A DNA stretch of 64,000 nt from Alteromonas sp. 5E99-2. Its GTDB lineage: Bacteria > Pseudomonadota > Gammaproteobacteria > Enterobacterales > Alteromonadaceae. Numbering within the stretch: position 1 is the first letter of the stretch; each line of letters begins with the position of its first letter. Location: contig NZ_JAFNJE010000002.1 of the NCBI RefSeq assembly GCF_017368475.1, forward strand, positions 62,001 through 126,000, given 5' to 3'. The translations under genes were made by a program, and so were the position numbers. Of this stretch, positions 37,304 to 47,789 are shown in pieces. The notes below the pieces were generated by a model, which saw nothing but the letters and a program-made list of their open reading frames with translations, made no database searches and was not told where the DNA came from.

Positions 37304-40300
37304 ATGTCTATAGTGTGGCCAATTCTGGCGCTGTGTTATTTAACACTGTTGTTTTACATAGCGTCGTGGGGAGATAAAAATGCGTATTTCTCTCGCAAAA
37401 TCACCTCTCACCCTGCAGTTTATGCACTCGCATTGGCGATTTACTGCACTGCGTGGACATTTTTTGGTTCCGTAGGTCAAGCTGCCAGAGAAAACTGGGC
37501 TTTTTTACCCATATTGTTAGGCCCTATATTGGTTTACACCTTGGGGTATCGATTCATATTTAAACTCACTCTCGTAAGTAAAAAATTACATATAAATACG
37601 ATTTCTGATTTCATTGCGTCTCGATATGGGAAGCGTCAACCCGTTGCCTTGTGTGTTACCTTGCTGGCGTTATTGGCTACTGTGCCTTATATCGCTTTAC
37701 AAATTAAAGCCATCGGCACAATGTTCATTACTCTGACCAATAGCGACAATGCAGATACAATCACTATTGTGACCACCTTAGCCATCGCCTTGTTTGCAAT
37801 GTATTTCGGCACCCGAAAATCCGATGTAACAGAATATCGACACGGGCTCATTTTAGCGGTAGCATTTGAATCATGTATAAAATTAATCGCCCTTGTATCA
37901 CTGGCTTTTGTAGGTTTGTTGGTATGGCGTTCTCAAGGACTAACACCAACAATTGCCGAAATTTATCCAATAGACATAACCTCAAACCTATTTAATTTTA
38001 ACTTTATTGCGCAAACAATAATGGCCGCTGCCGCCATTGTATGTTTACCTCGCCAATTCCATATTGCTATTGTCGACAATCTAAAATTGAATCACCTAGC
38101 TACAGCTCGTTGGCTCTTTCCCTTGTATTTAGTCATTATGATCATAGCTATTCCTATTATTGCAGCCACAGGTAAAGCGGTGTTCATCAGCGGTGATGTA
38201 GAATCTGATAACTATGTGCTCGCTTTGGCAATGTACACAGATACCTTTATTATTAAATTAATTGCTTTTCTTGGTGGCTTATCAGCTGCTACGGCAATGA
38301 TTATAGTAGCAACGTTAGCGCTCAGTACTATGCTATCAAACGACGTAATCTTGCCTCGCCTGTTCAATTCCACCTCCCAAATAAAAACAACCAACCTGGC
38401 TAAGAAAATTAGAGTAATTCGTCGTCTAGTTGTAGCATTCATTTTGTTTTTGGCGTTTTTGTATCACCAGCAACTTACCCATACCAGTTCATTACATTCA
38501 ATCGGCTTGGTTGCCTTTTCCCTTGTTATTCAATTGCTCCCATCCATTGTAGGAGGTCTATATTGGCACAGGGGGCACGCTCACGGCGTTTATGCAGGTT
38601 TAATTGGTGGTGTCGCTATTTGGTTTGCTTGGTTAGTGTTACCTGTTATCGCTAGCGGTGGAGAAAGTGAATACACAAACCGAACCTTAAGTGAAGCTGC
38701 CATTCTTAGCTTATCAGTGAATTGTATCGCCTATTGGTTGTTTTCTGTAACGGCCAAGCACAGGCTAATTGATAAGCTTCAAGCCATTGCCTTTGTGTCT
38801 CCTTCTGAAACACGGCAAACCGCCACGCAAAAGGCCCTTGGAGTAGACATAACAAACAGTGACCTAATTACCTTGCTGACTACTTTTTTAGGAAAAGGCC
38901 GTTGCCTTCAATTGATTTCTAACTACGAAAAACAACACAAGCTCACTGTAAATGACGCCGATGACCCTAGTACCCACTTTCTTGTTTTTTGTGAGCGTGC
39001 TCTTGGTGGTGTTATTGGTGCCTCTAGTGCTAAAACCCTTATAGATAGTGTAATAAGCGGTAGAAAATTAGATTTCACCGATGTGATCCACTTTTTTGAT
39101 GACACAGCGCAAACCATGCAGCAAAACATGACTGCGTTAATTACGTCGCTAGAAAATATCGACCAAGGGATGAGCGTTATCGATAAGAACTTATGTTTAG
39201 TTGCTTGGAATAAAAAATACGCAAAACTCTATTCCATTCCTGACGAGCTATTAGTTGCCGGAACTCCGGTAGAAAAAGTCATTCGCTACAATGCAGAAAA
39301 AGGTGAATTTGGTGCTGGAGACCCAGAAACTCATATCGAAAAGCGTATGGAACATTTAAGAGCCGGACATTATCATAAATTTAAACGCCAACGGGCTGAT
39401 GGTCGTGTTATTGAAATGATTGGAACACCGCTTCCCGGAGGTGGCTTTGTTACCATATTTACTGATATTACAAGCTTTATAGAAACACAAAAAGTGCTAG
39501 AGGAAGCTAAAGTTAACCTTGAAGATAGAATTAGTAAGCAAACTCAAGAAGTACAATCTATTAATGCCTCGCTGCGAAGGGAAATTGATAAACGAAAAAC
39601 GGTGGAGCTTGAACTCATTCAAGCACGAGAAATTGCTGAAGAAGCAAACAAAAGCAAAACCCGCTTCCTAGCCTTAGCTAGCCACGACATTATTCAACCT
39701 TTAAATGCCGCCAGTTTATATACAAGTACATTACAAGAGTTTGCCTTACCCAAGGAACAAAAAGACATTGTCTCCAAGCTCGCTCAAAGTCTAGATGCGG
39801 GGGAATCACTCATTAGTACACTACTAGATATTGCTCGGCTAGACCAAAGTAAAATGGAAGCACACATAGAGCCAATCGAGTTACGTAGTTTATTACAGCC
39901 TCTTTTAGCTAGCTTCTCTATGGTAGCTAAAGAAAAAGGGCTAAAGCTCAGCTACTGCATTCATTCTATCTATGTGCTGAGTGACGCAAAGTTTTTGTAC
40001 AGAATAGTCCAGAATCTACTCTCAAATGCCATTAAGTACACAGAGTCAGGACGGGTTATTGTGCGTATTTCAAGTTGCAATGACACAGCTCAGTTTCTGT
40101 TTGTAGATACAGGAATAGGACTTTCTGACAGTGAACTTTCACACATCTTTGACGATTTTTATCGAGGAGAAGATCACTCAGAGTCAGGTGTCGGTTTAGG
40201 GCTTGGAGTCGTAAAAAGGCTATGCACACTATTGGGGATCAACTTGTCTGTGGAATCAAACAAAAATAAAGGCACTCAATTTCGTTTTACCTTGCCACTG

Positions 40301-40720
40301 CAACTATCTCAGCCAGCATTACCCACTCAAAAATCCCCTGAAGTATACAGCTTGAGTGGTTTAAGAGCTCTGTGCATTGACGATGATACGCAAAACCTAA
40401 AAGCGCTGACCACTTTACTTAATAAATGGCAAGTTTCCTCACACACCTGCACCAATGCCTCTGATGCCCTCGCAGCGCTAGGCGGCTTTATACCTCATGT
40501 GCTTTTAGTAGATTACCAATTGAGTTCGAATAGAAATGGCATTGCCTTAATAAAACAAATTAGAGCGAGTTTAAACCGGACAATTTTCGCCGTACTGATT
40601 ACCGCGAGTCATGAGGAAGGACTCAAGCAAACCTGCGAAGACAGTAGGATTCATTTACTTCATAAACCCTTAAAGCCCGTAAAACTCAGAGCCCTACTGC
40701 AAAAGGTGCCTAATCAATAA
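37304..40720 (+). CDS. crbS: Hybrid sensor histidine kinase with SSS domain (CrbS-like)
   Basis: A 1138-residue protein. The N-terminal part (about residues 1-480) has 12-13 membrane helices of the sodium:solute symporter fold. A PAS segment (VIDKNLCLVAWNKKYAKLY) and coiled coil (RISKQTQEVQSINASL) follow. Then comes HisKA with LASHDIIQPLNAA, HATPase with DTGIGLSDSEL and GLGLGVVKRL, and a receiver domain at the C-terminus (CIDDDTQN, phospho-acceptor in LLVDYQLSSNRNG, KPLKP). This matches CrbS/MxtR-type kinases that control acetate metabolism. The stop overlaps the convergent CrbR-like gene by seven bases. Signal may be flux of the transported substrate. Confidence 0.9.
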   Translation: MSIVWPILALCYLTLLFYIASWGDKNAYFSRKITSHPAVYALALAIYCTAWTFFGSVGQAARENWAFLPILLGPILVYTLGYRFIFKLTLVSKKLHINTISDFIASRYGKRQPVALCVTLLALLATVPYIALQIKAIGTMFITLTNSDNADTITIVTTLAIALFAMYFGTRKSDVTEYRHGLILAVAFESCIKLIALVSLAFVGLLVWRSQGLTPTIAEIYPIDITSNLFNFNFIAQTIMAAAAIVCLPRQFHIAIVDNLKLNHLATARWLFPLYLVIMIIAIPIIAATGKAVFISGDVESDNYVLALAMYTDTFIIKLIAFLGGLSAATAMIIVATLALSTMLSNDVILPRLFNSTSQIKTTNLAKKIRVIRRLVVAFILFLAFLYHQQLTHTSSLHSIGLVAFSLVIQLLPSIVGGLYWHRGHAHGVYAGLIGGVAIWFAWLVLPVIASGGESEYTNRTLSEAAILSLSVNCIAYWLFSVTAKHRLIDKLQAIAFVSPSETRQTATQKALGVDITNSDLITLLTTFLGKGRCLQLISNYEKQHKLTVNDADDPSTHFLVFCERALGGVIGASSAKTLIDSVISGRKLDFTDVIHFFDDTAQTMQQNMTALITSLENIDQGMSVIDKNLCLVAWNKKYAKLYSIPDELLVAGTPVEKVIRYNAEKGEFGAGDPETHIEKRMEHLRAGHYHKFKRQRADGRVIEMIGTPLPGGGFVTIFTDITSFIETQKVLEEAKVNLEDRISKQTQEVQSINASLRREIDKRKTVELELIQAREIAEEANKSKTRFLALASHDIIQPLNAASLYTSTLQEFALPKEQKDIVSKLAQSLDAGESLISTLLDIARLDQSKMEAHIEPIELRSLLQPLLASFSMVAKEKGLKLSYCIHSIYVLSDAKFLYRIVQNLLSNAIKYTESGRVIVRISSCNDTAQFLFVDTGIGLSDSELSHIFDDFYRGEDHSESGVGLGLGVVKRLCTLLGINLSVESNKNKGTQFRFTLPLQLSQPALPTQKSPEVYSLSGLRALCIDDDTQNLKALTTLLNKWQVSSHTCTNASDALAALGGFIPHVLLVDYQLSSNRNGIALIKQIRASLNRTIFAVLITASHEEGLKQTCEDSRIHLLHKPLKPVKLRALLQKVPNQ

Positions 40721-41364
40721 GTAGGGTCGGGAGTTTCCAGCTCGAGTTGAGATGCGATTAATACTGCTTGCGTGCGGTTATTAATTTTTAATTTCTTAAA
40801 TATAGCGGTAACGTGGGCTTTAACGGTTGCCTCAGCAATATTCAAATTATAACCAATTTGTTTATTCAAAAGACCATCTTTAAGGTGACACAGCACTTTG
40901 TATTGGGAGGGAGTTAACGAGGCAACATTATTGGCAAGTTCAGAAAACTCGTTATCGGCTTCTAGCAACTGATTGGATAAATTATCAGGTAACCAGATAT
41001 CTCCCTCCAAAATCGCACTGACGCCTTCTTTAATGTCTTGCCTGCTAGCCGTTTTGGGAATAAAGCCAAGTGCCCCTACACTCATAATTTTAGCTATTAA
41101 TTTTTTGTCTTCTATTCCCGAAACTACAGCGATAGGTACTTCCGGATGCAATTTACATATGTGCAGTAAGCCAAATAAATCATGACTTCCTGGCATATGT
41201 AAATCTAACAGTAACAAATCTACATCCTGCTCATCCAAAGCTAATACGGTATTAGCCAAGTCCGATGCTTCAATAATATCAAGCTCATCGAAGGCACTGT
41301 GCAAAATTCCTTTAAGTGCCTCCCGATAAAGTGGATGATCATCGGCTATAAGTAATGTAGTCAA
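40714..41364 (-). CDS. crbR: LuxR/NarL-family response regulator (CrbR-like)
   Basis: A 216-residue regulator. The receiver has IADDHPLYREAL, the acceptor aspartate in LLLLDLHMPGSHD and the KT lysine in FIPKTA. The output domain has LTPSQYKVLCHLKDGLLNKQIGYNLNIAEATVKAHV, a typical NarL/LuxR helix-turn-helix. CrbS/CrbR pairs (MxtR/ErdR in Pseudomonas) activate acs. The gene lies 10 bases downstream of acs on the same strand, so it is probably expressed with it. DNA target is likely the shared block at 37149 and 43418. Confidence 0.9.
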   Translation of the reverse strand: MTTLLIADDHPLYREALKGILHSAFDELDIIEASDLANTVLALDEQDVDLLLLDLHMPGSHDLFGLLHICKLHPEVPIAVVSGIEDKKLIAKIMSVGALGFIPKTASRQDIKEGVSAILEGDIWLPDNLSNQLLEADNEFSELANNVASLTPSQYKVLCHLKDGLLNKQIGYNLNIAEATVKAHVTAIFKKLKINNRTQAVLIASQLELETPDPTY

Positions 41365-41374
41365 GTAACAAGCC

Positions 41375-43315
41375 TTATCGAATTAATCTTTCGTTAACTA
41401 GGGTATCGACCACACTGGGGTCGGCCAAAGTAGACGTATCGCCTAATTGATCGTGTTCATTCGCTGCAATTTTACGCAAAATCCGACGCATTATTTTTCC
41501 TGAGCGCGTTTTTGGTAACCCTGGAGCCCATTGTAATTTGTCTGGTACCGCAATGGGACTTAGCTCTGAGCGTACCGACTTAACAAGCTCTGTGCGCAAC
41601 TCGTCGTTAGCCTCAACACCTTCATTAACCGTTACATACACATAAATGCCTTGGCCTTTAATATCATGAGGAAAACCAACTACTGCAGCTTCGGATACTT
41701 TCTCATGAGCAACCAATGCGCTTTCAATTTCTGCGGTACCCAACCTGTGTCCAGATACATTAAGCACGTCATCAACACGACCAGTTATCCAGTAATAACC
41801 GTCTTTGTCTCTACGAGCGCCGTCTCCCGTAAAGTACACCCCAGGGTAGGCGCTAAAATAGGTACTGATAAACCGTTGATGATCACCGTAAACAGTACGA
41901 GCTTGGGATGGCCAACTGTTTTTAATAATCAAATTACCTTCGCTCTCGCCTTCTAACTCCTTCCCTTCTGCGTCAAACAAAGCAGGTTGAATACCAAAAA
42001 ATGGCCTTGATGCTGAGCCGGGTTTTAAATCTGTTACGCCAGGTAAAGGAGTAATCATCACCCCCCCTGTTTCAGTTTGCCACCAAGTATCCATAATAGG
42101 GCATGTATTGGCACCATACTGTTTGTGATACCAAAGCCATGCTTCTGGATTTATAGGCTCTCCAACTGAACCTAAGAATTTAAGCGACGATACATCGCAG
42201 CCTTCAGTAGGCTTATCTCCATGGGCCATTAATGCTCTAATTGCGGTAGGGGCAGTATACAAAGAGGTGACCTTATACTTTTCAACAATTTGAGCGATTC
42301 TGCGTACATCTGGATAGGTAGGTACGCCTTCAAAAAATACTTGTGTTGCTCCGTTAATCATAGGCCCATACACCATATAACTATGACCTGTAATCCAGCC
42401 TACATCAGCTGTACACCAATAAGTGTCGCCCTCTTGATAATCGAAAATATATTTAAACGTAAGCGCGGTATATAACAAGTACCCACCGGTAGTATGTACT
42501 ACACCTTTGGGCGTGCCTGTTGAGCCAGAAGTATAAAGAATAAACAAAGGGTCTTCTGCATTCATAACCGCAGCTTCGCACTTTGCTTCACAGCTTTCAG
42601 TCAAAGTTTTCCAGCACACATCTACAGGGTTCCAATTTATTTCAGCTCCTGTGACTTTTAAAGTGATCACGCTGGTAACTGACTCGCAACCCGGTTTATT
42701 TAAGGCAGCGTCTACATTCGCTTTTAGAGGAATAGTTCTGCCACTCCTGCGACCTTCATCAGCGGTCAATACCGCCTTTGCTTCACTGTCTTTAATTCTG
42801 TCGGCTAAGGCATTTGGCGAGAAACCACCAAAAATAACACTGTGTACCGCACCAATTCTCGCACACGCTAACATGGCATAGGCAGCTTCAGGTACCATTG
42901 GCATATAAATAGCCACACGGTCGCCTTTTGTCACTCCACGCTTCAACAAGCCATTAGCCAATTTGCACACTTCATCGTGTACTTCTTGATAGGTAATTTC
43001 TTTATGATTTTCGGGTGAATCCCCTTCCCACAAAATAGCTGTTTTATTGGCATTTTTTTCTAAATGGCGATCAACACAGTTATAGCAGGCATTGAGCTCG
43101 CCATCCTCAAACCATTTGATACTCACATCATTTGAAGAAAATTGAGCGTTACTTATTTTTGTAGGCGCTTTGAACCATTCCAAAATAGACGCTTGTTCAC
43201 CCCAGAATTTATCGGGGTTAGCAATAGAGGCATGATACATAGACTGATAGTCTTCAGGTGTACACAAAGCACGGGCGGAGACAGACTCAGGAACAGGGAA
43301 AACGGTCTCATTCAT
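41375..43315 (-). CDS. acs: Acetyl-CoA synthetase
   Basis: A 646-residue AMP-forming ligase that turns acetate, ATP and CoA into acetyl-CoA. The P-loop-like [25 protein letters not shown] adenylate site, and C-terminal [14 protein letters not shown] with the lysine that is acetylated for control are all visible. Length matches E. coli Acs (652). The start at ATG 43315, with GAGAG upstream, is preferred over an in-frame start nine codons earlier. Divergent from the DcaP-like porin. The regulatory block at 43418-43466 lies upstream. Confidence 0.96.
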   Translation of the reverse strand: MNETVFPVPESVSARALCTPEDYQSMYHASIANPDKFWGEQASILEWFKAPTKISNAQFSSNDVSIKWFEDGELNACYNCVDRHLEKNANKTAILWEGDSPENHKEITYQEVHDEVCKLANGLLKRGVTKGDRVAIYMPMVPEAAYAMLACARIGAVHSVIFGGFSPNALADRIKDSEAKAVLTADEGRRSGRTIPLKANVDAALNKPGCESVTSVITLKVTGAEINWNPVDVCWKTLTESCEAKCEAAVMNAEDPLFILYTSGSTGTPKGVVHTTGGYLLYTALTFKYIFDYQEGDTYWCTADVGWITGHSYMVYGPMINGATQVFFEGVPTYPDVRRIAQIVEKYKVTSLYTAPTAIRALMAHGDKPTEGCDVSSLKFLGSVGEPINPEAWLWYHKQYGANTCPIMDTWWQTETGGVMITPLPGVTDLKPGSASRPFFGIQPALFDAEGKELEGESEGNLIIKNSWPSQARTVYGDHQRFISTYFSAYPGVYFTGDGARRDKDGYYWITGRVDDVLNVSGHRLGTAEIESALVAHEKVSEAAVVGFPHDIKGQGIYVYVTVNEGVEANDELRTELVKSVRSELSPIAVPDKLQWAPGLPKTRSGKIMRRILRKIAANEHDQLGDTSTLADPSVVDTLVNERLIR

Positions 43316-43417
43316 AATTAACTCTCTAAAAAGATGGTTCACACATTGAATATTACATAAATTTTACCCTCTATCTAACATTAAATAACATTCGACCTTG
43401 GTATTAATTCGATTAAA

Positions 43418-43466
43418 GTTAAATATTTGTTAATACTTTAGTCTCAAGTTTGCATTTCTTGATTGG
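43418..43466 (-). promoter_or_regulatory. Shared promoter block upstream of acs
   Basis: GTTAAATATTT (43418-43428), ACTTTAGTCTCA (43435-43446) and TTGATTGG (43459-43466) repeat the arrangement found upstream of the symporter genes at 37149. On the minus strand TTGAGACTAAAG could overlap a -35 (TTGAGA) with ATTTAA as a weak -10. Candidate CrbR-controlled promoter; it could also serve the divergent porin gene. Confidence 0.6.
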
Positions 43467-43533
43467 CTTTTCCGTTGAGATCCGCAAGAGTAACTGTATC
43501 AATAGCACACACTAAAACACTTGGAATAGACTA

Positions 43534-44706
43534 ATGAAAATAACTAAACGCTTATTTCGTCCAGTAATAATCTCTTTCGGTATAGCTTCTGCTGTTAGTG
43601 GCACGCATGCAAATGCTGTTTCAATTGGCGACACCCAGTTTTCTTTAAGCGGATATGTAAAATTTGACGCTTTAGTCAGTGATTATTCGGAAGGTGCGCC
43701 TGCATCGGGCAGCCTTACACGGGATTTTTATATACCCAGCTTAACTCCGGTATCTGGAGGCGATGAAGGGCCACAACTTGATTTTCATATAAGGCAGTCT
43801 AGATTACGACTAACATCATCTACTCCTACAGAATCAGGAGATAAATTAAATGCCGTTGTTGAAATAGACTTCTTAGTCACCGATGGTGGAAATGAAAGGG
43901 TAAGTAACTCGTTTACGCCCCGTGTTCGCCATGCTTATATCGAATATAAGAACTGGTTGATTGGACAACAATGGTCCACCTTTATGGATACCAGTATATT
44001 ACCTGAAACACTGGATTTCATTGGTGTGACTGACGGTGTAGCCTTTGCTCGCCAACCACAAATTCGCTATTCTTCTGGTAATTGGCAATTTGCTTTAGAA
44101 AATCCAGAATCAACAATCACTCCCTTTGGCGGCGGTAGCCGTATTGTAAGTGACGATAACTTCCTACCTGACGCCGTGGTAACTTACACCTACAAACAAG
44201 ACTGGGGATATATCAAAGCTGCAGGTATCGCTCGTCAGTTGGCATTTGACAATGGTGCTGAAATTGACGATTCAGAAACCGGTTTTGGTATTAACATTTC
44301 CAGTAAAATCTTATTCTCCAATGGTGATGATTTACGACTATCTTTTGTAACTGGTTCTGGCCTAGGCCGTTATTTCGCACTTAACGTTGCCAATGGCGCT
44401 GCGCTAGACGCAAATAACAATTTAGACGCTATTGATAGCACTGGCTTTACCCTAGCTTATCGCCATAAATGGACTGAAGTGCTCAGAAGTACAGTGACCT
44501 TTTCTGCCAACAGTATTGATAATGACCCAGTACTCACAGGTACAGGCGTTACTGAGTCATCCTATAGTTCTAGAGTGAATTTACTTTACTCACCAACTAA
44601 GCGCTTAACCGTGGGTGCTGAGTACGGTTTTGCAAGCCGTGAAACCGAAGGTGATTTGGAAGGTGATTTAAATCGGTTACAGTTCTCTGCGAGATACAAT
44701 TTCTAA
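43534..44706 (+). CDS. DcaP-like outer membrane porin
   Basis: A 390-residue beta-barrel protein with a signal peptide (cut near THANA). Mature sequence begins VSIGDTQFSLSGYVKFDAL, and the pattern of alternating residues, IRQSRLRLTSSTPTESGD, EYKNWLIGQQWSTFMD and the terminal FSARYNF match DcaP-type trimeric porins. These pass small dicarboxylates or similar anions. Divergent from acs across a 218-base spacer with the putative CrbR block, so co-regulation in acid uptake is plausible. GGAATAGACTA precedes the ATG. Confidence 0.9.
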   Translation: MKITKRLFRPVIISFGIASAVSGTHANAVSIGDTQFSLSGYVKFDALVSDYSEGAPASGSLTRDFYIPSLTPVSGGDEGPQLDFHIRQSRLRLTSSTPTESGDKLNAVVEIDFLVTDGGNERVSNSFTPRVRHAYIEYKNWLIGQQWSTFMDTSILPETLDFIGVTDGVAFARQPQIRYSSGNWQFALENPESTITPFGGGSRIVSDDNFLPDAVVTYTYKQDWGYIKAAGIARQLAFDNGAEIDDSETGFGINISSKILFSNGDDLRLSFVTGSGLGRYFALNVANGAALDANNNLDAIDSTGFTLAYRHKWTEVLRSTVTFSANSIDNDPVLTGTGVTESSYSSRVNLLYSPTKRLTVGAEYGFASRETEGDLEGDLNRLQFSARYNF

Positions 44707-44716
44707 GTAAACATCT

Positions 44717-44746
44717 AGCTAAGGCGTCTACCTTAACGCCTTAGCT
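44717..44746. terminator. Bidirectional hairpin terminator
   Basis: AGCTAAGGCG / CGCCTTAGCT form a perfect 10-bp stem with a 10-base loop, ten bases after the porin stop and ten before the convergent peptidase stop. T-richness is modest. Confidence 0.7.
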
Positions 44747-44756
44747 TCTGATTGAT

Positions 44757-46715
44757 TTAAATGCCTATGTGCTCACGTAAGAAGGCATCCATTTCATCAA
44801 ACAGTTCCCGTCGATTGCGTTGAATAGAAAGAAAGTGATCACCGTTCTCCAGTTCAACATACTTCACACTCTTATCTTGTTTTTTAAGTGCTTTATACAT
44901 GATTTCGCTATGTTTTATATCTACAGTCGCATCTTCTTCACCGTGCAGTAGCAAAATGGGTGTAATAATTTTGTCTACATTGTGATAAGGAGAACGCGCT
45001 TTAAGATCTGAGCGTTCAGAACCAATTTGTTGCTTCACAAACTTTGCGTTTAAGAACCTTTTGCTCTCGCGAACAAGTAACGACAAATCACTCACCCCAG
45101 CAAAACTAATTGCACATTTAAATAAATCAGGGGTTTTCACTGTAGCCATCAAAGCCGCATAGCCTCCATAGCTGGCGCCAACTATGCATACTTTTTCTGG
45201 GTTACTAATTCCCTCATCTATCATCCAGTGAGTTGCATCGGTCAAATCATCTTGCATTTGCAGTCCCCAAGCGCCAACCTGACTTTGAGCAAATTCAAAT
45301 CCAAACCCTTCAGACCCTCTAAAGTTAGGACGCAGCACAGCAAAGCCACGACTAACAAAAAAAGAAGTCCAATAATCAAAGCCTGAAAAGGTTCTCGAAC
45401 CAGGTCCACCGTGAGGATAAAGAATAGTAGGAAGGTTAGTTTTACTGTTGTGAGGTAACGTAAGGAAAGCCTCTATTTCAAGTCCATCCCTTGCTTTATA
45501 CGTGATTTTTTTGTGCTCTATCAAAGTATCAGCCGTAATTTCGGGATAGGTTAAAAATAAATGGTTGAGAGAGCCTGTTTTACGATCACCTAAATAATAA
45601 CGACCAGGAATATGATCAGATTCAGAGTAGGACAGATAAACGTTTTCATCTTGATTAAAGCTAGTCACATAGTTTGACGTGTCTGGAAACGCGAGATCTA
45701 ACCCCTTTTGTAACTTGTCTCTAGTTCCTCCCCAGTATACAACCCCAGACGGAGAGTTACTGTGTCTCACGCCAATAACCTGTTGTGACATTTTGGAGTA
45801 AACAAGGCCTCCATTTACATCGAACTTGGGGTCGGAATAAACAAGTTCACTGTGGTTTGTTTCTAGATTAACCTTAAATAATGCCAATTTATCGTTCAAA
45901 TATTTCTGGTAATAAAGTGTATTTCCACTATGAGAAAACCCCGCAGGGATGATTTGCTGACTTAAATCGTCAAGGGCGTTATATTCAAATAATGTTTCCC
46001 ACTTTTTTGAAGTAGGCCCACGTTTCACCCAAATTTTCGTTTCCCCTGTTTTATAATTTAAAGCATGCCCTAGCCTCAAATTACTCTGCCTGTCTGTCAT
46101 CCAAGTTCGAATTCTTAACTTACCTTTCTCAATTCTTTTTTGCTTTCCTGTATTAATATTTAACTTAAAGACTGAAGGTTCATGCAGTACATCCGAATCC
46201 AAAGCAATTAAGATATGTTCAGGGTCTTCGGGTAAAAAATCAATGACCTGATCCTGAAATTGCGAACGGACCCCTGTCTTATTGGACAAGCGGCTTTGTT
46301 TCACAATCAGTCTTGATTTTTTGGTTGTAATGTCGGTGGCCAATAAACGTGTTTCATATGTATTTACGCCATTTCTCTCCATTGAAAATAAAGCGCTGAC
46401 AATTAACGTTTCTTCATTAGCCCAGTGAAACCAATTAATTTTTATATTTTCATTATCTGTTTTAAGCAGATCTACCGTCTTGCCACTTCGAATATTAAAA
46501 ACTTGCAGCAGAGCAATTTCTGGCTGTAAAAAATTCTGAACAAAAGCAACAGAATCTCCAGAGGGTGACAAATGCACATCGGTAAATTTGGGTAATCGAC
46601 TGTATACCCTCGAATCAGTTGGTAATTGATTTAGAGTACTTGAATTTGCTAACGCTAGATTGGAAAAAAAGAAAAACGTTAAACCATATAAGACGATAAA
46701 AATACTACGACCCAT
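44757..46715 (-). CDS. Exported S9 prolyl oligopeptidase-family peptidase
   Basis: A 652-residue protein with a signal peptide (cut near LALA-NSS), a beta-propeller (residues about 30-390) and an alpha/beta hydrolase domain. Nucleophile motif GASYGGYAAL, the aspartate in LHGEEDATVD and the histidine in ENGDHFLS form the triad; YPHGGPGSRTF gives the oxyanion region. Likely cleaves peptides in the periplasm or outside. The gene is alone on its strand, with the lipoprotein gene 63 bases upstream. Confidence 0.9.
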   Translation of the reverse strand: MGRSIFIVLYGLTFFFFSNLALANSSTLNQLPTDSRVYSRLPKFTDVHLSPSGDSVAFVQNFLQPEIALLQVFNIRSGKTVDLLKTDNENIKINWFHWANEETLIVSALFSMERNGVNTYETRLLATDITTKKSRLIVKQSRLSNKTGVRSQFQDQVIDFLPEDPEHILIALDSDVLHEPSVFKLNINTGKQKRIEKGKLRIRTWMTDRQSNLRLGHALNYKTGETKIWVKRGPTSKKWETLFEYNALDDLSQQIIPAGFSHSGNTLYYQKYLNDKLALFKVNLETNHSELVYSDPKFDVNGGLVYSKMSQQVIGVRHSNSPSGVVYWGGTRDKLQKGLDLAFPDTSNYVTSFNQDENVYLSYSESDHIPGRYYLGDRKTGSLNHLFLTYPEITADTLIEHKKITYKARDGLEIEAFLTLPHNSKTNLPTILYPHGGPGSRTFSGFDYWTSFFVSRGFAVLRPNFRGSEGFGFEFAQSQVGAWGLQMQDDLTDATHWMIDEGISNPEKVCIVGASYGGYAALMATVKTPDLFKCAISFAGVSDLSLLVRESKRFLNAKFVKQQIGSERSDLKARSPYHNVDKIITPILLLHGEEDATVDIKHSEIMYKALKKQDKSVKYVELENGDHFLSIQRNRRELFDEMDAFLREHIGI

Positions 46716-46778
46716 TATTAACCTTTATTAGATTGGATGCTTCAACATGGAAACAAATAATTGTACTTAGAAAGTATT

Positions 46779-47567
46779 TTAGAATTTAACTTCCAAGCCC
46801 AATAAAAAGCCTTCTGTTGCCAATTCCAGATCAGAATTATCACATTCATTAGCCAAATCATTCGCTAAACAACCATCTCGATTATCTGATTCACTATCAC
46901 TAAACATCTGAAATTGGTAGCCGGCTGAAACAGAGAGCCTTTTAGTAAGTTGGTAATTTAATGCCCCACCAAGTTGAAATAAATTGCTATTATTTGCTTC
47001 AAATCGAGCGATATCTAAGCTGATATTCAACTTTTCGGTTAATTTAAAATCTTGTTCTAATCGGAGCCCAAACAGAAATTGACTTTCTGACACGTCAAAT
47101 GCCAAATTATTAATTTGTATATCTGTACTATAGTTGGCTAAAGAAACACCGGGTGATACAGTTAATTTATAAAAATCACCATTAACGGCATACCAATCAA
47201 ACAAAACAGAAGTAGTACGGAAGTCAAAATCGTAGCTCACATCTAAAGGGGCACCTTCACTCGCTATTAGCCTAGTTCCATTAATTTGAATAGCTTCCAC
47301 TCTTTGGCCTTGTTCATTTATTTCGCCCCCGCCTTCAAACACTTGTGAAGTATCACCAGATTGAGCGATGAAGTTAGCTGATGCACCAAATTTCTTATTT
47401 ATTTCGTACTTAGCTTTTAGTGAAATGGCAAGGTCACTTTTGCTATCAGCTTCCAAAGTAGATGTGCTTGGAGAAATACTGCAACCAGAAAACAACAGCG
47501 TTATGCTAAAAACAGGTAAAAGAGTATAAGTAAGTTTGGATAAACCATCACGAAGATCAATAACCAT
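46779..47567 (-). CDS. Putative lipoprotein with beta-barrel-like C-terminus
   Basis: A 262-residue protein. The signal ends in LFSGC (lipobox, Cys29). The mature part is rich in alternating polar/hydrophobic segments (ASANFIAQSGDT, LNISLDIARFEA, RLSVSAGYQFQMF) and ends in a phenylalanine (LGLEVKF), as outer-membrane barrels do. A pair of cysteines sits in GCLANDLANECD. I chose the ATG at 47567 because AAAGGA lies six bases upstream. A lipid anchor together with a barrel signature is unusual. Function unknown; the S9 peptidase follows on the same strand. Confidence 0.75.
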   Translation of the reverse strand: MVIDLRDGLSKLTYTLLPVFSITLLFSGCSISPSTSTLEADSKSDLAISLKAKYEINKKFGASANFIAQSGDTSQVFEGGGEINEQGQRVEAIQINGTRLIASEGAPLDVSYDFDFRTTSVLFDWYAVNGDFYKLTVSPGVSLANYSTDIQINNLAFDVSESQFLFGLRLEQDFKLTEKLNISLDIARFEANNSNLFQLGGALNYQLTKRLSVSAGYQFQMFSDSESDNRDGCLANDLANECDNSDLELATEGFLLGLEVKF

Positions 47568-47789
47568 TAGAAATCCTTTTCTTATCTTCAAAAATTAAAA
47601 AACATTGCTTGTTGCATTGATATTATGAATATCTTCACGTCCCTATATAATCACATATAAATCAAAATAAAAATCACAAAGGTATAAAACCAAGCTCGCT
47701 CGTTAGGCTATGTGAATAATTAAACCTCAAGCCGAAAATGCCCATAGTAAATTCGTTTATGGAAACGGTTTCAATTGAAGCTTAATAAA

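Noticed and set aside
41651-41956. Plus-strand frame opposite acs
   Set aside because: Antisense shadow of acetyl-CoA synthetase.
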